NCBI GenBank assembly: GCA_945896765.1
Contig: CAMDEL010000014.1
Location: 1 to 15,233, forward strand
Source: Singulisphaera sp. GP187
GTDB lineage: Bacteria > Planctomycetota > Phycisphaerae > Phycisphaerales > SM1A02
Direction: 5' to 3'
DNA length: 15,233 nucleotides
Shown here piece by piece: positions 7,313 to 13,595 of this stretch. The first letter of the stretch is position 1; every line of letters starts with the position of its first letter. The notes beneath the pieces were generated by a model that saw only the letters and a program-made list of their open reading frames with translations, searched no databases and was not told the origin of the DNA. The translations under genes were made by a program, and so were the position numbers.

Positions 7313-7757
7313 GCAGACGACTTCCAGGTGGGGGAGTGATGCAACATCGGCGAATCGTTGGATCCGCTTCCCAGCATAATTCGATGTTCTCATTAGCCGA
7401 TCCAACGGTTGAATTGATTCCCCGCCACCCTCCGCGCGCAATCGGTGTGACCACTCCTCGACCTTGCGAAAGTTCGTGCTGCTTGGCGAGATGGAGATAG
7501 AACCAGCGATGATCATCGAGCGGTTCTATGGCGATGCCCTCGGCGGCAAGAGAAACGTCGATGCGGGTGTGGCATCGCATTGTGCGAACGACTCGCGCAT
7601 CGTCATCGGCGCATTCTGCAATTCGACCTAAGAACCAGTCAAAGTGAAAGTTTCCCCCCAGTACATCGTGCCGTGCAAGAGCCATAGGCAGCCAGATATT
7701 GTCGGCTCGTCGTTCCACAAGGATGACCGTACAATCTTTTCCAATGGACTGCCACAC
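7299..7757 (-). CDS. Unrecognised W/C-rich protein, 152 residues
   Basis: I do not recognise this protein. Reasons to call it real: the frame fills an otherwise empty 430-nt space, the sequence is not low-complexity, and it has a compact distribution of Trp (six), His and Cys with motif-like stretches such as GGNFHFDWFLGRIAECADDD, DDHRWFYLHLAKQHEL and IELCWEADPTIRRC. There is no signal peptide or membrane helix, so it is probably cytoplasmic. The GTG at 7757 is the most upstream usable start; an ATG at 7685 (MALARHDVLGG) is an alternative and neither has a strong ribosome binding site. It converges on and overlaps the flavin reductase gene by 14 nt, and its 5' end nearly abuts the divergent TPR lipoprotein gene. 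Confidence 0.55.
   Translation of the reverse strand: MWQSIGKDCTVILVERRADNIWLPMALARHDVLGGNFHFDWFLGRIAECADDDARVVRTMRCHTRIDVSLAAEGIAIEPLDDHRWFYLHLAKQHELSQGRGVVTPIARGGWRGINSTVGSANENIELCWEADPTIRRCCITPPPGSRLLTLD
7353..7410. repeat. Interrupted inverted repeat inside the W/C-rich gene
   Basis: The arms at 7353-7366 and 7397-7410 are complementary over 12 of 14 positions (core CGTTGGATC / GATCCAACG, 9 bp perfect) with a 30-nt loop. There is no T-tract on either side, so it is not a standard intrinsic terminator. It lies 40-100 nt past the stop of the flavin reductase gene and within the opposite-strand coding region. It may be chance or a 3'-end structure. Confidence 0.35.
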
Positions 7758-7761
7758 TACC

Positions 7762-8427
7762 GTGCGATGGATCGCCTTTTCGTTCGCCTCGATTTCGATG
7801 ACCCTTGCTGGTTGTCAAAGTCCTCGTTCGACCGAGCAGTCGATCGATTTGGGAAATCATTATCTCGAATTTGGCGAATGGCAGAAAGCTGCTGACGAAT
7901 TTCAGCCCGTCACAATCAATTCGCCTGGACTGTGGAAAGGCGAATATGGTTATGGAGTTGCGATGTCTAAATTGGGAGACCTTGTAACTGCGCGTCGTTG
8001 TCTCGAGACTGCAAACGATCATTCGCCTGGCAACATGGAAATCATTGAAGCGCTCGCTGAAGTGATGTTTCGCCAAGGTGACACTGGTCAACTTTTCCAA
8101 CTTCTGCGCGGCGCTGGTGCGTCGCTTGGTCGAACTGAGCCATATCTCATTCTGGGTTTGTACGCGATCAAGTTGAAAGATAATGACAGCGCGATTCTCG
8201 CATTTCAATCGGCGATCGAAGTGGATAGCGGCGCAGTGCGACCGCGCACAACAGAGCCGTATTATCAATTGGCGATGTTGCAATTTAGCCTTGGAAACAA
8301 GGCAGAAGCGACGCGTCGCCTGCGTCAGGCATACGGAATATCCGCAGCCGATCCCCGCGTGATTCAAGCGCTTCAAATGCAAGGTGTCCCGCTCGATGCG
8401 TCGACTGCATTACCGCCGGGTATTTAA
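7762..8427 (+). CDS. TPR-containing lipoprotein
   Basis: From the GTG at 7762 the protein begins MRWIAFSFASISMTLAGC, a compact lipoprotein signal with the Cys at residue 18; an ATG at 7744 (6 residues longer) is also possible. The 221-residue protein then shows TPR-type helix pairs: SIDLGNHYLEFGEWQKAADEF, a unit with YGYGVAMSKLGDLVTARR, one with MEIIEALAEVMFRQGDTGQL, and YLILGLYAIKLKDNDSAILAF followed by YYQLAMLQFSLGNKAEATRR. TPRs are protein-interaction scaffolds, so this is probably a membrane-anchored periplasmic adaptor. The ArsR-methyltransferase gene starts 20 nt after its stop, so the two may share a transcript, although no functional link is obvious. The TPR and lipoprotein calls are good; the exact start is uncertain. 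Confidence 0.75.
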   Translation: MRWIAFSFASISMTLAGCQSPRSTEQSIDLGNHYLEFGEWQKAADEFQPVTINSPGLWKGEYGYGVAMSKLGDLVTARRCLETANDHSPGNMEIIEALAEVMFRQGDTGQLFQLLRGAGASLGRTEPYLILGLYAIKLKDNDSAILAFQSAIEVDSGAVRPRTTEPYYQLAMLQFSLGNKAEATRRLRQAYGISAADPRVIQALQMQGVPLDASTALPPGI

Positions 8428-8447
8428 CGAGATGGAAATCCAAACGA

Positions 8448-9458
8448 ATGCCACGTGATTCGCAAGCGCGAGGCGCATCAACGAAATCGTTGCGATCCGA
8501 TTCCAAAGTGATGGCCACGAAGGAGTGGACTGCGCTGCTTGCGATGTTGAGCGATCCCGCTCGTCTTCGAGTTTTGCGAGCACTTGAAGCGCACGAGTTG
8601 GCAGTTGGAGAAATTGCACGAGCGCTGCAGATGCCACAGTCAACGGCGAGTCGGCATATCAAGCCACTCTTTGATGCACATTTTGTGACACGCCGTGTGG
8701 AAGGGACAACCAGTCTGTACCGAGCTGATTCGTCTGTACTTTCGAGCGAGGTTCGCGCACTGTGGATATTGACGCGCACGCGATTGGAATCAACTCCGCA
8801 ATCAAACGATGATGACGCAAGACTTGCAGCAGTCATCGCATCTCGCAGAATGGGAAGTACGGGTTTCTTCGGCAGAATTGGCGGGGAATGGGATTCGATT
8901 CGCCGCACACTTTTCGGAGAGTTCATTGGTTCCGATGCGGTCTTGGGACTCTTAGATCCCAAGTGGGTCGTCGCGGATATTGGTTGTGGAACTGGCGAGG
9001 TTTCGCAGAGAATCGCTCCGTATGTTGGACGAGTTCTAGCAATCGACCGCGAGCTGGCGATGATCGACGCTGCGAAGCGCAGGTTGAGCGGCGTACGCAA
9101 TATTGAATTTCACCAAGGTGATGTGATGAAGTTGCCGTTGAAGGATTGCGCACTCGATGCAGCAGTTGCGATGCTGCTCTTTCATCATGTCGACGATCCA
9201 TCTGCGGCGGTGATCGAATTAGCTCGCACGCTCAAGGTGGGAGGACGATTGCTCGTCATCGATATGGTCGAACATGATCGCAGTGAATATCGCACAACGA
9301 TGGGCCATCAGCACCTTGGATTTTCTCAGCGAGATGCAAAGGTGTGGGCACGCGCGAGTGGATTGAATCTTGATCGCTGGTCGCGCATCACTCCAGGAGT
9401 GGATGTTCGTGGTCCTGGACTTTTCAGCGCGCTGATGACGCGCCGGGCGAAGGCCTGA
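8448..9458 (+). CDS. ArsR-family regulator fused to a SAM-dependent methyltransferase domain
   Basis: Residues 26-92 form an ArsR winged helix (LAMLSDPARLRVLRAL, then VGEIARALQMPQSTASRHIK as recognition helix, then a wing with VEGTTSLYR). The ArsR metal site (ELCVCDL) is absent. Residues 140-330 form a class I methyltransferase domain: motif I DIGCGTG (177-183), acidic AID (198-200), GDVMKLPL (224-231) and a FHHVDDPSAA segment. In other bacteria this fusion is found near methionine-cycle genes, and ArsR-type SahR regulates S-adenosylhomocysteine recycling. The methyltransferase domain plausibly senses SAM or SAH rather than acting as an enzyme. ahcY lies 2.6 kb downstream, supporting this. 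ATG 8448 is used; ATG 8511 (MATKEW) would also preserve both domains. Its 3' end overlaps the convergent amidase gene by 35 nt. Confidence 0.85.
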   Translation: MPRDSQARGASTKSLRSDSKVMATKEWTALLAMLSDPARLRVLRALEAHELAVGEIARALQMPQSTASRHIKPLFDAHFVTRRVEGTTSLYRADSSVLSSEVRALWILTRTRLESTPQSNDDDARLAAVIASRRMGSTGFFGRIGGEWDSIRRTLFGEFIGSDAVLGLLDPKWVVADIGCGTGEVSQRIAPYVGRVLAIDRELAMIDAAKRRLSGVRNIEFHQGDVMKLPLKDCALDAAVAMLLFHHVDDPSAAVIELARTLKVGGRLLVIDMVEHDRSEYRTTMGHQHLGFSQRDAKVWARASGLNLDRWSRITPGVDVRGPGLFSALMTRRAKA

Positions 9459-11121
9459 TTGATTCGTAAAACATCGGCGATTTACGGTGTTTCGTTCCTT
9501 GCTCGAACGCAAACGCGTACTTGATGAGTCGTGGTTCGCTCCACGCACGCCCAAAGAATGAAATGCCCACAGGCAATCCATTCACTTGCCCAGAGGGGAC
9601 GGTGATGGCGGGATAACCCGCAACTGCGGCAGGCGATGAACTTCCACCGCTGACAGCATCGCCGTTGACATGGTCGGTCAGCCACGCTTCGCAATTCGTG
9701 GGTGCAACGAGAGCGTCGAGTTGATATTGATCCATGACGGCATCGATTCCCTCGGGACCTGCGAGTCGACGATTCATCGCGAGAGCATCAAGATATTGTT
9801 GATCAGTCAGTGACCCTTTCGCTTCAGCCATCTCGAAAAGTTCCTGCTTGAAAAACGGCATCTCTCGCGAAGCGTTTCGTTTATTGAACGCAATCACATC
9901 GGCGAGCGAATGCATGGGAGACTTATCACCAAGCCAATGAAAATATTTCGGCAGGTCGCTCTTCAATTCATAGAGCAACACAGTCATCTCACTTTCGTCA
10001 AACTTGCCAAGCGTTGGAATGTTTGCAGGATCGACGATGATTGCGCCGAGGCGCTTCAGATCCGCAATCGCAGCTTCCATCACCAGATCGACGTCTGCGC
10101 TGTATCCCATAAACCTGTCACGCACAACGCCAAGGCGCGCGCCGCGCAGTCCATTGCGATCGAGCGATGCGGTGTATTCGCGCTTGCCCATCGAAGTCGA
10201 TTCGGCGGTGATCGGATCTGCATCATCATTTCCCGCAAGTACGCCGAGCAAAATCGCTGCGTCGGTGACAGTCCGCGCCATTGGTCCTGCGGTGTCTTGG
10301 CTATGCGCAATTGGAATGATTCCCGTTCGACTGACAAGTCCAAGTGTTGGCTTGATGCCGACTAATCCATTGTTGTTCGCCGGCGAGACGATTGAACCGT
10401 CGGTCTCGGTTCCAACTGCGACCGCTGCGAGGTTTGCCGCAATAGCAGATCCGGATCCTGAACTTGATCCAGATGGATTGCGATCAAGTGCGTATGGATT
10501 CTTCGTCTGTCCACCGATTGCGCTCCAACCGCTTGACGAATGAGTCGAACGCATGTTTGCCCATTCGCTCAGATTGGTTTTTCCAATGATCACAGCTCCC
10601 GCCGCGCGAAGTTGCTTCACAATGAAGGCATCTTGAGGAGCGATAGATCCTTCGAGTGCAAATGATCCAGCGGTCGTCGTCATTCGATCTGCGGTCGCAA
10701 TATTGCCCTTGATGAGCACGGGAATTCCATGGAGCGCACCGCGTGAGCCACGAATCTTGCGCTCTTCGTCGAGCGCATCTGCAATCGAAAGCGCGTCAGG
10801 ATTCAGTTCGATGACGCTCTTCAGCGTTGGACCGTTTCGGTCGATCTCTTCAATTCGCTTGAGATATTTTTGGGCCAGCGAGCGCGCTGTGTCTTTGCCA
10901 TTGGTCATACGCAGTTGCAAATCGGCGATGGTGGCTTCATCGAGTTCAAAGACATCTGTTGCCGTTGATTCTGTGGTGGTGACGGTTGTTGTCGTTGCGA
11001 CTGTCGTGACAACGCTCTCCGGGGCTTTCGGCCGTGTGGCGCATCCTTCAAAAGCGCAAAGCGCAAGCAGGAAAAGAAAAAAGCGCCCCAGTGTTGGGGC
11101 GCTCAATTTGCTTGGAATCAT
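9424..11121 (-). CDS. Amidase-signature family hydrolase, probable lipoprotein
   Basis: This 565-residue enzyme carries the amidase signature Ser-cisSer-Lys triad. Catalytic Lys138 lies in HGIPVLIKGN, the cis-Ser is Ser219 in the GSSSGSGSA loop, and the nucleophile is Ser243 in GTETDGSIVSPA. The family hydrolyses amide bonds; the substrate cannot be read from sequence. Conserved N-terminal elements (DLQLRMTNGKDTARSLAQKYLKRI, then ALHGIPVLIKG) show the fold begins by residue 58, so the start must be upstream: ATG 11121. This gives a hydrophobic segment and Cys27 in FEGC, a poor lipobox, then a Thr/Val-rich linker, consistent with an exported, possibly lipid-anchored enzyme. No ribosome binding site is visible. 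It starts 19 nt after the previous minus-strand gene ends, but a strong terminator lies over codons 7-17. An unusual Asp241 replaces the common Gly before GSI. Confidence 0.9.
   Translation of the reverse strand: MIPSKLSAPTLGRFFLFLLALCAFEGCATRPKAPESVVTTVATTTTVTTTESTATDVFELDEATIADLQLRMTNGKDTARSLAQKYLKRIEEIDRNGPTLKSVIELNPDALSIADALDEERKIRGSRGALHGIPVLIKGNIATADRMTTTAGSFALEGSIAPQDAFIVKQLRAAGAVIIGKTNLSEWANMRSTHSSSGWSAIGGQTKNPYALDRNPSGSSSGSGSAIAANLAAVAVGTETDGSIVSPANNNGLVGIKPTLGLVSRTGIIPIAHSQDTAGPMARTVTDAAILLGVLAGNDDADPITAESTSMGKREYTASLDRNGLRGARLGVVRDRFMGYSADVDLVMEAAIADLKRLGAIIVDPANIPTLGKFDESEMTVLLYELKSDLPKYFHWLGDKSPMHSLADVIAFNKRNASREMPFFKQELFEMAEAKGSLTDQQYLDALAMNRRLAGPEGIDAVMDQYQLDALVAPTNCEAWLTDHVNGDAVSGGSSSPAAVAGYPAITVPSGQVNGLPVGISFFGRAWSEPRLIKYAFAFEQGTKHRKSPMFYESIRPSPGASSAR
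11071..11103 (-). terminator. Rho-independent terminator inside the 5' end of the amidase gene
   Basis: On the minus strand a perfect 9-bp stem (AGCGCCCCA / TGGGGCGCT, 11082-11103, 4-nt loop) is followed by TTTTTCTTTTC. This is a textbook intrinsic terminator for transcripts coming from the cysteine-rich gene that ends at 11141. It works in that direction only, as the other side has no T-tract. The stem and T-tract coincide with amidase codons 7-17, where the T-run encodes the Phe/Leu core of the signal segment. Confidence 0.85.
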
Positions 11122-11140
11122 GGGCGTTACCGAGCGCAAA

Positions 11141-11878
11141 TCATTTCGTCGTGGTTGCTGGAGCAGCTGGCTTTGTCGGCGCAGTTGGCGCAGTTTTGGT
11201 TGTTCCCGCGTCAAGTTTCGCAAACATCGCCGTTGGATCCTTGCGTGCTTTGTCTGCGCAACCTCCACAGCACAGTCGCACAAGTCTTTCGCCAATCACG
11301 ATATCAGTTGGTTCTACCGGAAGAGCCTCGCCAGAAATTGGGCAAGTGACAAGCGCGTAATTTTTCGTCTGCGTTGCAATCACGGCTGCATTGATGTCGG
11401 CGAGGTACTTCGTCGGATCTTTCTTGAGCTTCTTCATACAGCCTGGGCAGCAGAGCCGCACCATGTCATTCAACACAACAATTTCCTTCACCTTGTCTGC
11501 ATCGGGCGAACCTGCTGCAGGCAATTCATCATCGGTCATCACGACGCAGTTCGTCAGTGGATAACGAGCACGTTGCTGTGCAATGATCGCGGCGTCGATC
11601 GCAGGGATAAACTTCGATGGATCTGTCTTGAACGGTTCGACACAATTACCACAGCAAAGTCGAATCTCTCGTCCGTCATTCAGTGCGTTTGCTTTGTCTT
11701 CCATAACGAAGATCACAGCATCCTTGGTGAGTGGCTTGCCAGAAACTGGGCATGTCGCCAGCGGATATGGGGATCCCTTCGCAGTTGGCGCACTCTTGGA
11801 AGCGCCCAGCGATGCTGCCACGGCGAGGGTCAGGATGGTCGTTGCACAGAGAGTGATTCGGGATTTCATATTGTTCAT
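11141..11878 (-). CDS. Exported protein with three CCxxC cysteine modules (YHS/TRASH-like)
   Basis: The 245-residue protein has an N-terminal signal sequence (about residues 1-29; start ATG 11878, or ATG 11869 three codons in) and three tandem modules of about 65 residues. Each has an upstream Cys and a downstream RLCCxxC followed by a basic helix and DP(S/T)K or similar: C43 with C75/76/79, C111 with C143/144/147, and C179 with C203/204/207. Modules 1 and 3 have the CP(V/I)SG motif; module 2 has NCVVMTD instead. The Cys spacing resembles YHS/TRASH metal-binding domains, so a periplasmic metal-binding role is plausible but not proven. The C-terminus (225-245) is a Thr/Pro/Ala-rich tail. It is divergent from ahcY across 153 nt and ends in a strong terminator located in the next gene. 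No clear ribosome binding site is present. Confidence 0.75.
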   Translation of the reverse strand: MNNMKSRITLCATTILTLAVAASLGASKSAPTAKGSPYPLATCPVSGKPLTKDAVIFVMEDKANALNDGREIRLCCGNCVEPFKTDPSKFIPAIDAAIIAQQRARYPLTNCVVMTDDELPAAGSPDADKVKEIVVLNDMVRLCCPGCMKKLKKDPTKYLADINAAVIATQTKNYALVTCPISGEALPVEPTDIVIGERLVRLCCGGCADKARKDPTAMFAKLDAGTTKTAPTAPTKPAAPATTTK

Positions 11879-11921
11879 TCGTGTTGTTCTTTCGGGGGGG
11901 TGGATGTTGCGTAAAAGTTGC

Positions 11922-11927
11922 ATCATA
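11922..11927 (-). promoter_or_regulatory. Candidate -10 box (TATGAT) for the cysteine-rich gene
   Basis: TATGAT reads on the minus strand about 44 nt before ATG 11878. No good -35 hexamer lies 16-18 nt upstream, so the promoter may be weak or activator dependent. The box is part of a 9-bp inverted repeat shared with the ahcY promoter. Confidence 0.35.
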
Positions 11928-11945
11928 GGCAGCGAACTTAAAGGC

Positions 11946-11973
11946 TGGACTTTTGCGGTTGGGTGGCTATGAT
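11946..11973 (+). promoter_or_regulatory. Candidate sigma-70 type promoter of ahcY
   Basis: TGGACT at 11946-11951 (4 of 6 to TTGACA) and TATGAT at 11968-11973 (5 of 6 to TATAAT) are spaced by 16 nt. Transcription would start near 11980, giving a leader of about 50 nt. I found no match to known SAH or SAM riboswitch cores in that leader. Confidence 0.45.
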
Positions 11974-11979
11974 GCGTCC

Positions 11980-11995
11980 ATCCGGATAAACGGAT
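11980..11995. promoter_or_regulatory. Palindromic candidate operator before ahcY
   Basis: ATCCG-GATAAA-CGGAT is a perfect 5-bp inverted repeat with a 6-nt spacer, located at the predicted transcription start. A winged-helix dimer such as the ArsR-type regulator encoded at 8448-9458 could bind it and block ahcY. In RNA it could also form a short hairpin. No second copy is visible upstream of the regulator gene. Confidence 0.4.
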
Positions 11996-12018
11996 AGTTC
12001 AGCAACATCTCTTCTTAC

Positions 12019-12023
12019 AAGGA
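12019..12023 (+). promoter_or_regulatory. Ribosome binding site (AAGGA) supporting the GTG start of ahcY
   Basis: AAGGA ends 8 nt before GTG 12032. In-frame ATG codons at 12062 and 12074 have no comparable upstream site, so the GTG is preferred. Confidence 0.65.
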
Positions 12024-12031
12024 CCTTTCAA

Positions 12032-13540
12032 GTGACCACAACAGCATCTGCACCCGTAAAAATGACCAATTTCATGAACACAAACCTCTCGCTCACGGCG
12101 AATCCACCATTCTTTGTCAAGGATTTGTCGGCTGACACAGTTCGCTTTGGGCGCAAAGAAATCGAACTGGCTGAAATTGAAATGCCTGGTCTGATGTCCC
12201 TTCGCAAGGAATATGCTGGCAAGAATCCGCTGAAGGGTGCACGCATTTCTGGTTCTTTGCACATGACCATTCAAACCGCGGTGTTGATCGAAACTCTCGT
12301 CGACCTCGGCGCAGAAGTGCGGTGGGCGTCATGCAATATTTTCTCGACACAAGATCACGCTGCCGCAGCGGTTGCTGTTGGCCCAAAAGGAACGATTGAA
12401 AAACCTGCTGGCATTCCAGTCTTTGCTTGGAAGGGCGAAACGCTCCCCGAATATTGGTGGTGCACATATCAAGCGATGAATTGGCCGAACGCAAAGGGAC
12501 CAACGCTCATTCTCGATGACGGTGGAGATTTGACGATGCTTGTTCACAAGGGACTTCAATTCGAACAGGCCGGCGAAATTCCAAATCCTGCAACTGCTGA
12601 CAGTGAAGAATTTCAAGTCGTATTGCAACTCTTGCATGACTTGTCGAAGAATTTTCCTGGCATGTTTGGACGCATCGCACCAAGTGTGCGCGGCGTAAGC
12701 GAGGAAACAACAACAGGTGTTCACCGACTTGGCCAAATGCAGGAATTAAAGCAACTTTTGTTCCCTGCGATCAATGTGAATGACTCTGTAACCAAGAGCA
12801 AATTCGACAACTTGTACGGTTGCCGCCACTCATGTGTGGACGGAATCATGCGCGCCACAGACGTGATGTTGGGCGGCAAGACAGCTGTTGTGTTCGGCTT
12901 CGGTGATGTGGGCAAGGGTTGCGCTCACAGTCTTCGTGGTCAAGGTTGCCGAGTGAAGGTGACAGAAATCGATCCGATCTGCGCGCTTCAAGCAGCCATG
13001 GAAGGTTACGAAGTCGTCACCGTCGAAGATGCTGTCGAGACCGCAGATCTCTTCATCACCGCAACAGGAAATTGCAATGTCATCACTGCTGATTTGATGA
13101 AGCGAATGAAGGACAAGGCAATCGTTGGAAACATCGGACATTTCGACAACGAAATCGATATGACTTCACTCGCTGCGCTCCCAGGAGTTCGCAAAGTGAA
13201 TATCAAGCCACAAGTTGACGAGTGGGTCATTTCCAACGGCCGATCGATCATCGTGCTTGCTGAAGGAAGACTTCTCAATCTTGGTTGTGCAACTGGCCAT
13301 CCATCATTCGTGATGAGCACCAGCTTCGCCAACCAAGTTCTCGCGCAGATTGAACTGCATGCAAACGCAGAAAAGTACGAGAAGAAGGTCTATACGCTTC
13401 CGAAGTCTCTTGATGAGAAAGTTGCTCGACTTCATTTGGACAAATTGGGCATTCGATTGTCCAAGATGACCGAAAAACAGTCGGAGTACATGGGAATTCC
13501 AGTGGACGGTCCTTACAAAGCAGCGATCTATCGTTACTGA
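12032..13540 (+). CDS. ahcY: S-adenosylhomocysteinase (adenosylhomocysteinase)
   Basis: The enzyme reversibly splits S-adenosylhomocysteine to adenosine and homocysteine with bound NAD, removing the product inhibitor of methyltransferases. By comparison with characterised enzymes I place substrate and catalytic residues at His77 (SGSLHMTIQ), Asp163 region (LDDGGD), Glu224/225 (EETTTGVHRL), Lys255 and Asp259 (SVTKSKFDN) and His370 (GNIGHFDNEID). The NAD loop is GFGDVGKG (289-296), and the C-terminal Lys496/Tyr500 (GPYKAAIYRY) reaches the neighbouring subunit's NAD. At 502 residues it is the long bacterial form, with an insert around 150-215, and it has a slightly extended N-terminus. GTG 12032 has AAGGA at 12019-12023, 8 nt upstream. 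Expected in the cytoplasm as a tetramer. The adjacent promoter palindrome and the nearby ArsR-methyltransferase suggest SAH-responsive control, which is inference. Confidence 0.97.
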   Translation: MTTTASAPVKMTNFMNTNLSLTANPPFFVKDLSADTVRFGRKEIELAEIEMPGLMSLRKEYAGKNPLKGARISGSLHMTIQTAVLIETLVDLGAEVRWASCNIFSTQDHAAAAVAVGPKGTIEKPAGIPVFAWKGETLPEYWWCTYQAMNWPNAKGPTLILDDGGDLTMLVHKGLQFEQAGEIPNPATADSEEFQVVLQLLHDLSKNFPGMFGRIAPSVRGVSEETTTGVHRLGQMQELKQLLFPAINVNDSVTKSKFDNLYGCRHSCVDGIMRATDVMLGGKTAVVFGFGDVGKGCAHSLRGQGCRVKVTEIDPICALQAAMEGYEVVTVEDAVETADLFITATGNCNVITADLMKRMKDKAIVGNIGHFDNEIDMTSLAALPGVRKVNIKPQVDEWVISNGRSIIVLAEGRLLNLGCATGHPSFVMSTSFANQVLAQIELHANAEKYEKKVYTLPKSLDEKVARLHLDKLGIRLSKMTEKQSEYMGIPVDGPYKAAIYRY

Positions 13541-13595
13541 TTTTTACTGATTGTCTTTTGGAAAACCAATTCATTTCCCCGTACGCTTCTTCATT

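Larger units (their letters stand above)
11920..11975. repeat. 9-bp inverted repeat holding both divergent -10 boxes
   Basis: GCATCATAG at 11920-11928 and CTATGATGC at 11967-11975 are perfect reverse complements separated by 38 nt. Each arm contains TATGAT on the strand transcribed outward, so the two divergent genes have identical core elements in identical context. Confidence 0.6.

Noticed and set aside
10906..10908. Internal ATG as the amidase start, which would remove the terminator overlap
   Set aside because: Starting there would delete the conserved ELDEATIADLQLR helix of the amidase fold.
10703..11914. A 403-codon plus-strand frame antisense to the amidase and the cysteine-rich gene
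   Set aside because: It spans two well-supported minus-strand genes and their junction; its translation is Ser/Arg/Cys-rich without motifs, typical of a shadow frame.
11974..12031. Possible SAH or SAM riboswitch in the ahcY leader
   Set aside because: The leader is only about 50 nt and lacks the conserved cores I know for these riboswitches; the palindrome fits an operator better.
13541..13595. Terminator after ahcY
   Set aside because: The T-rich stretch has no preceding GC-rich stem.
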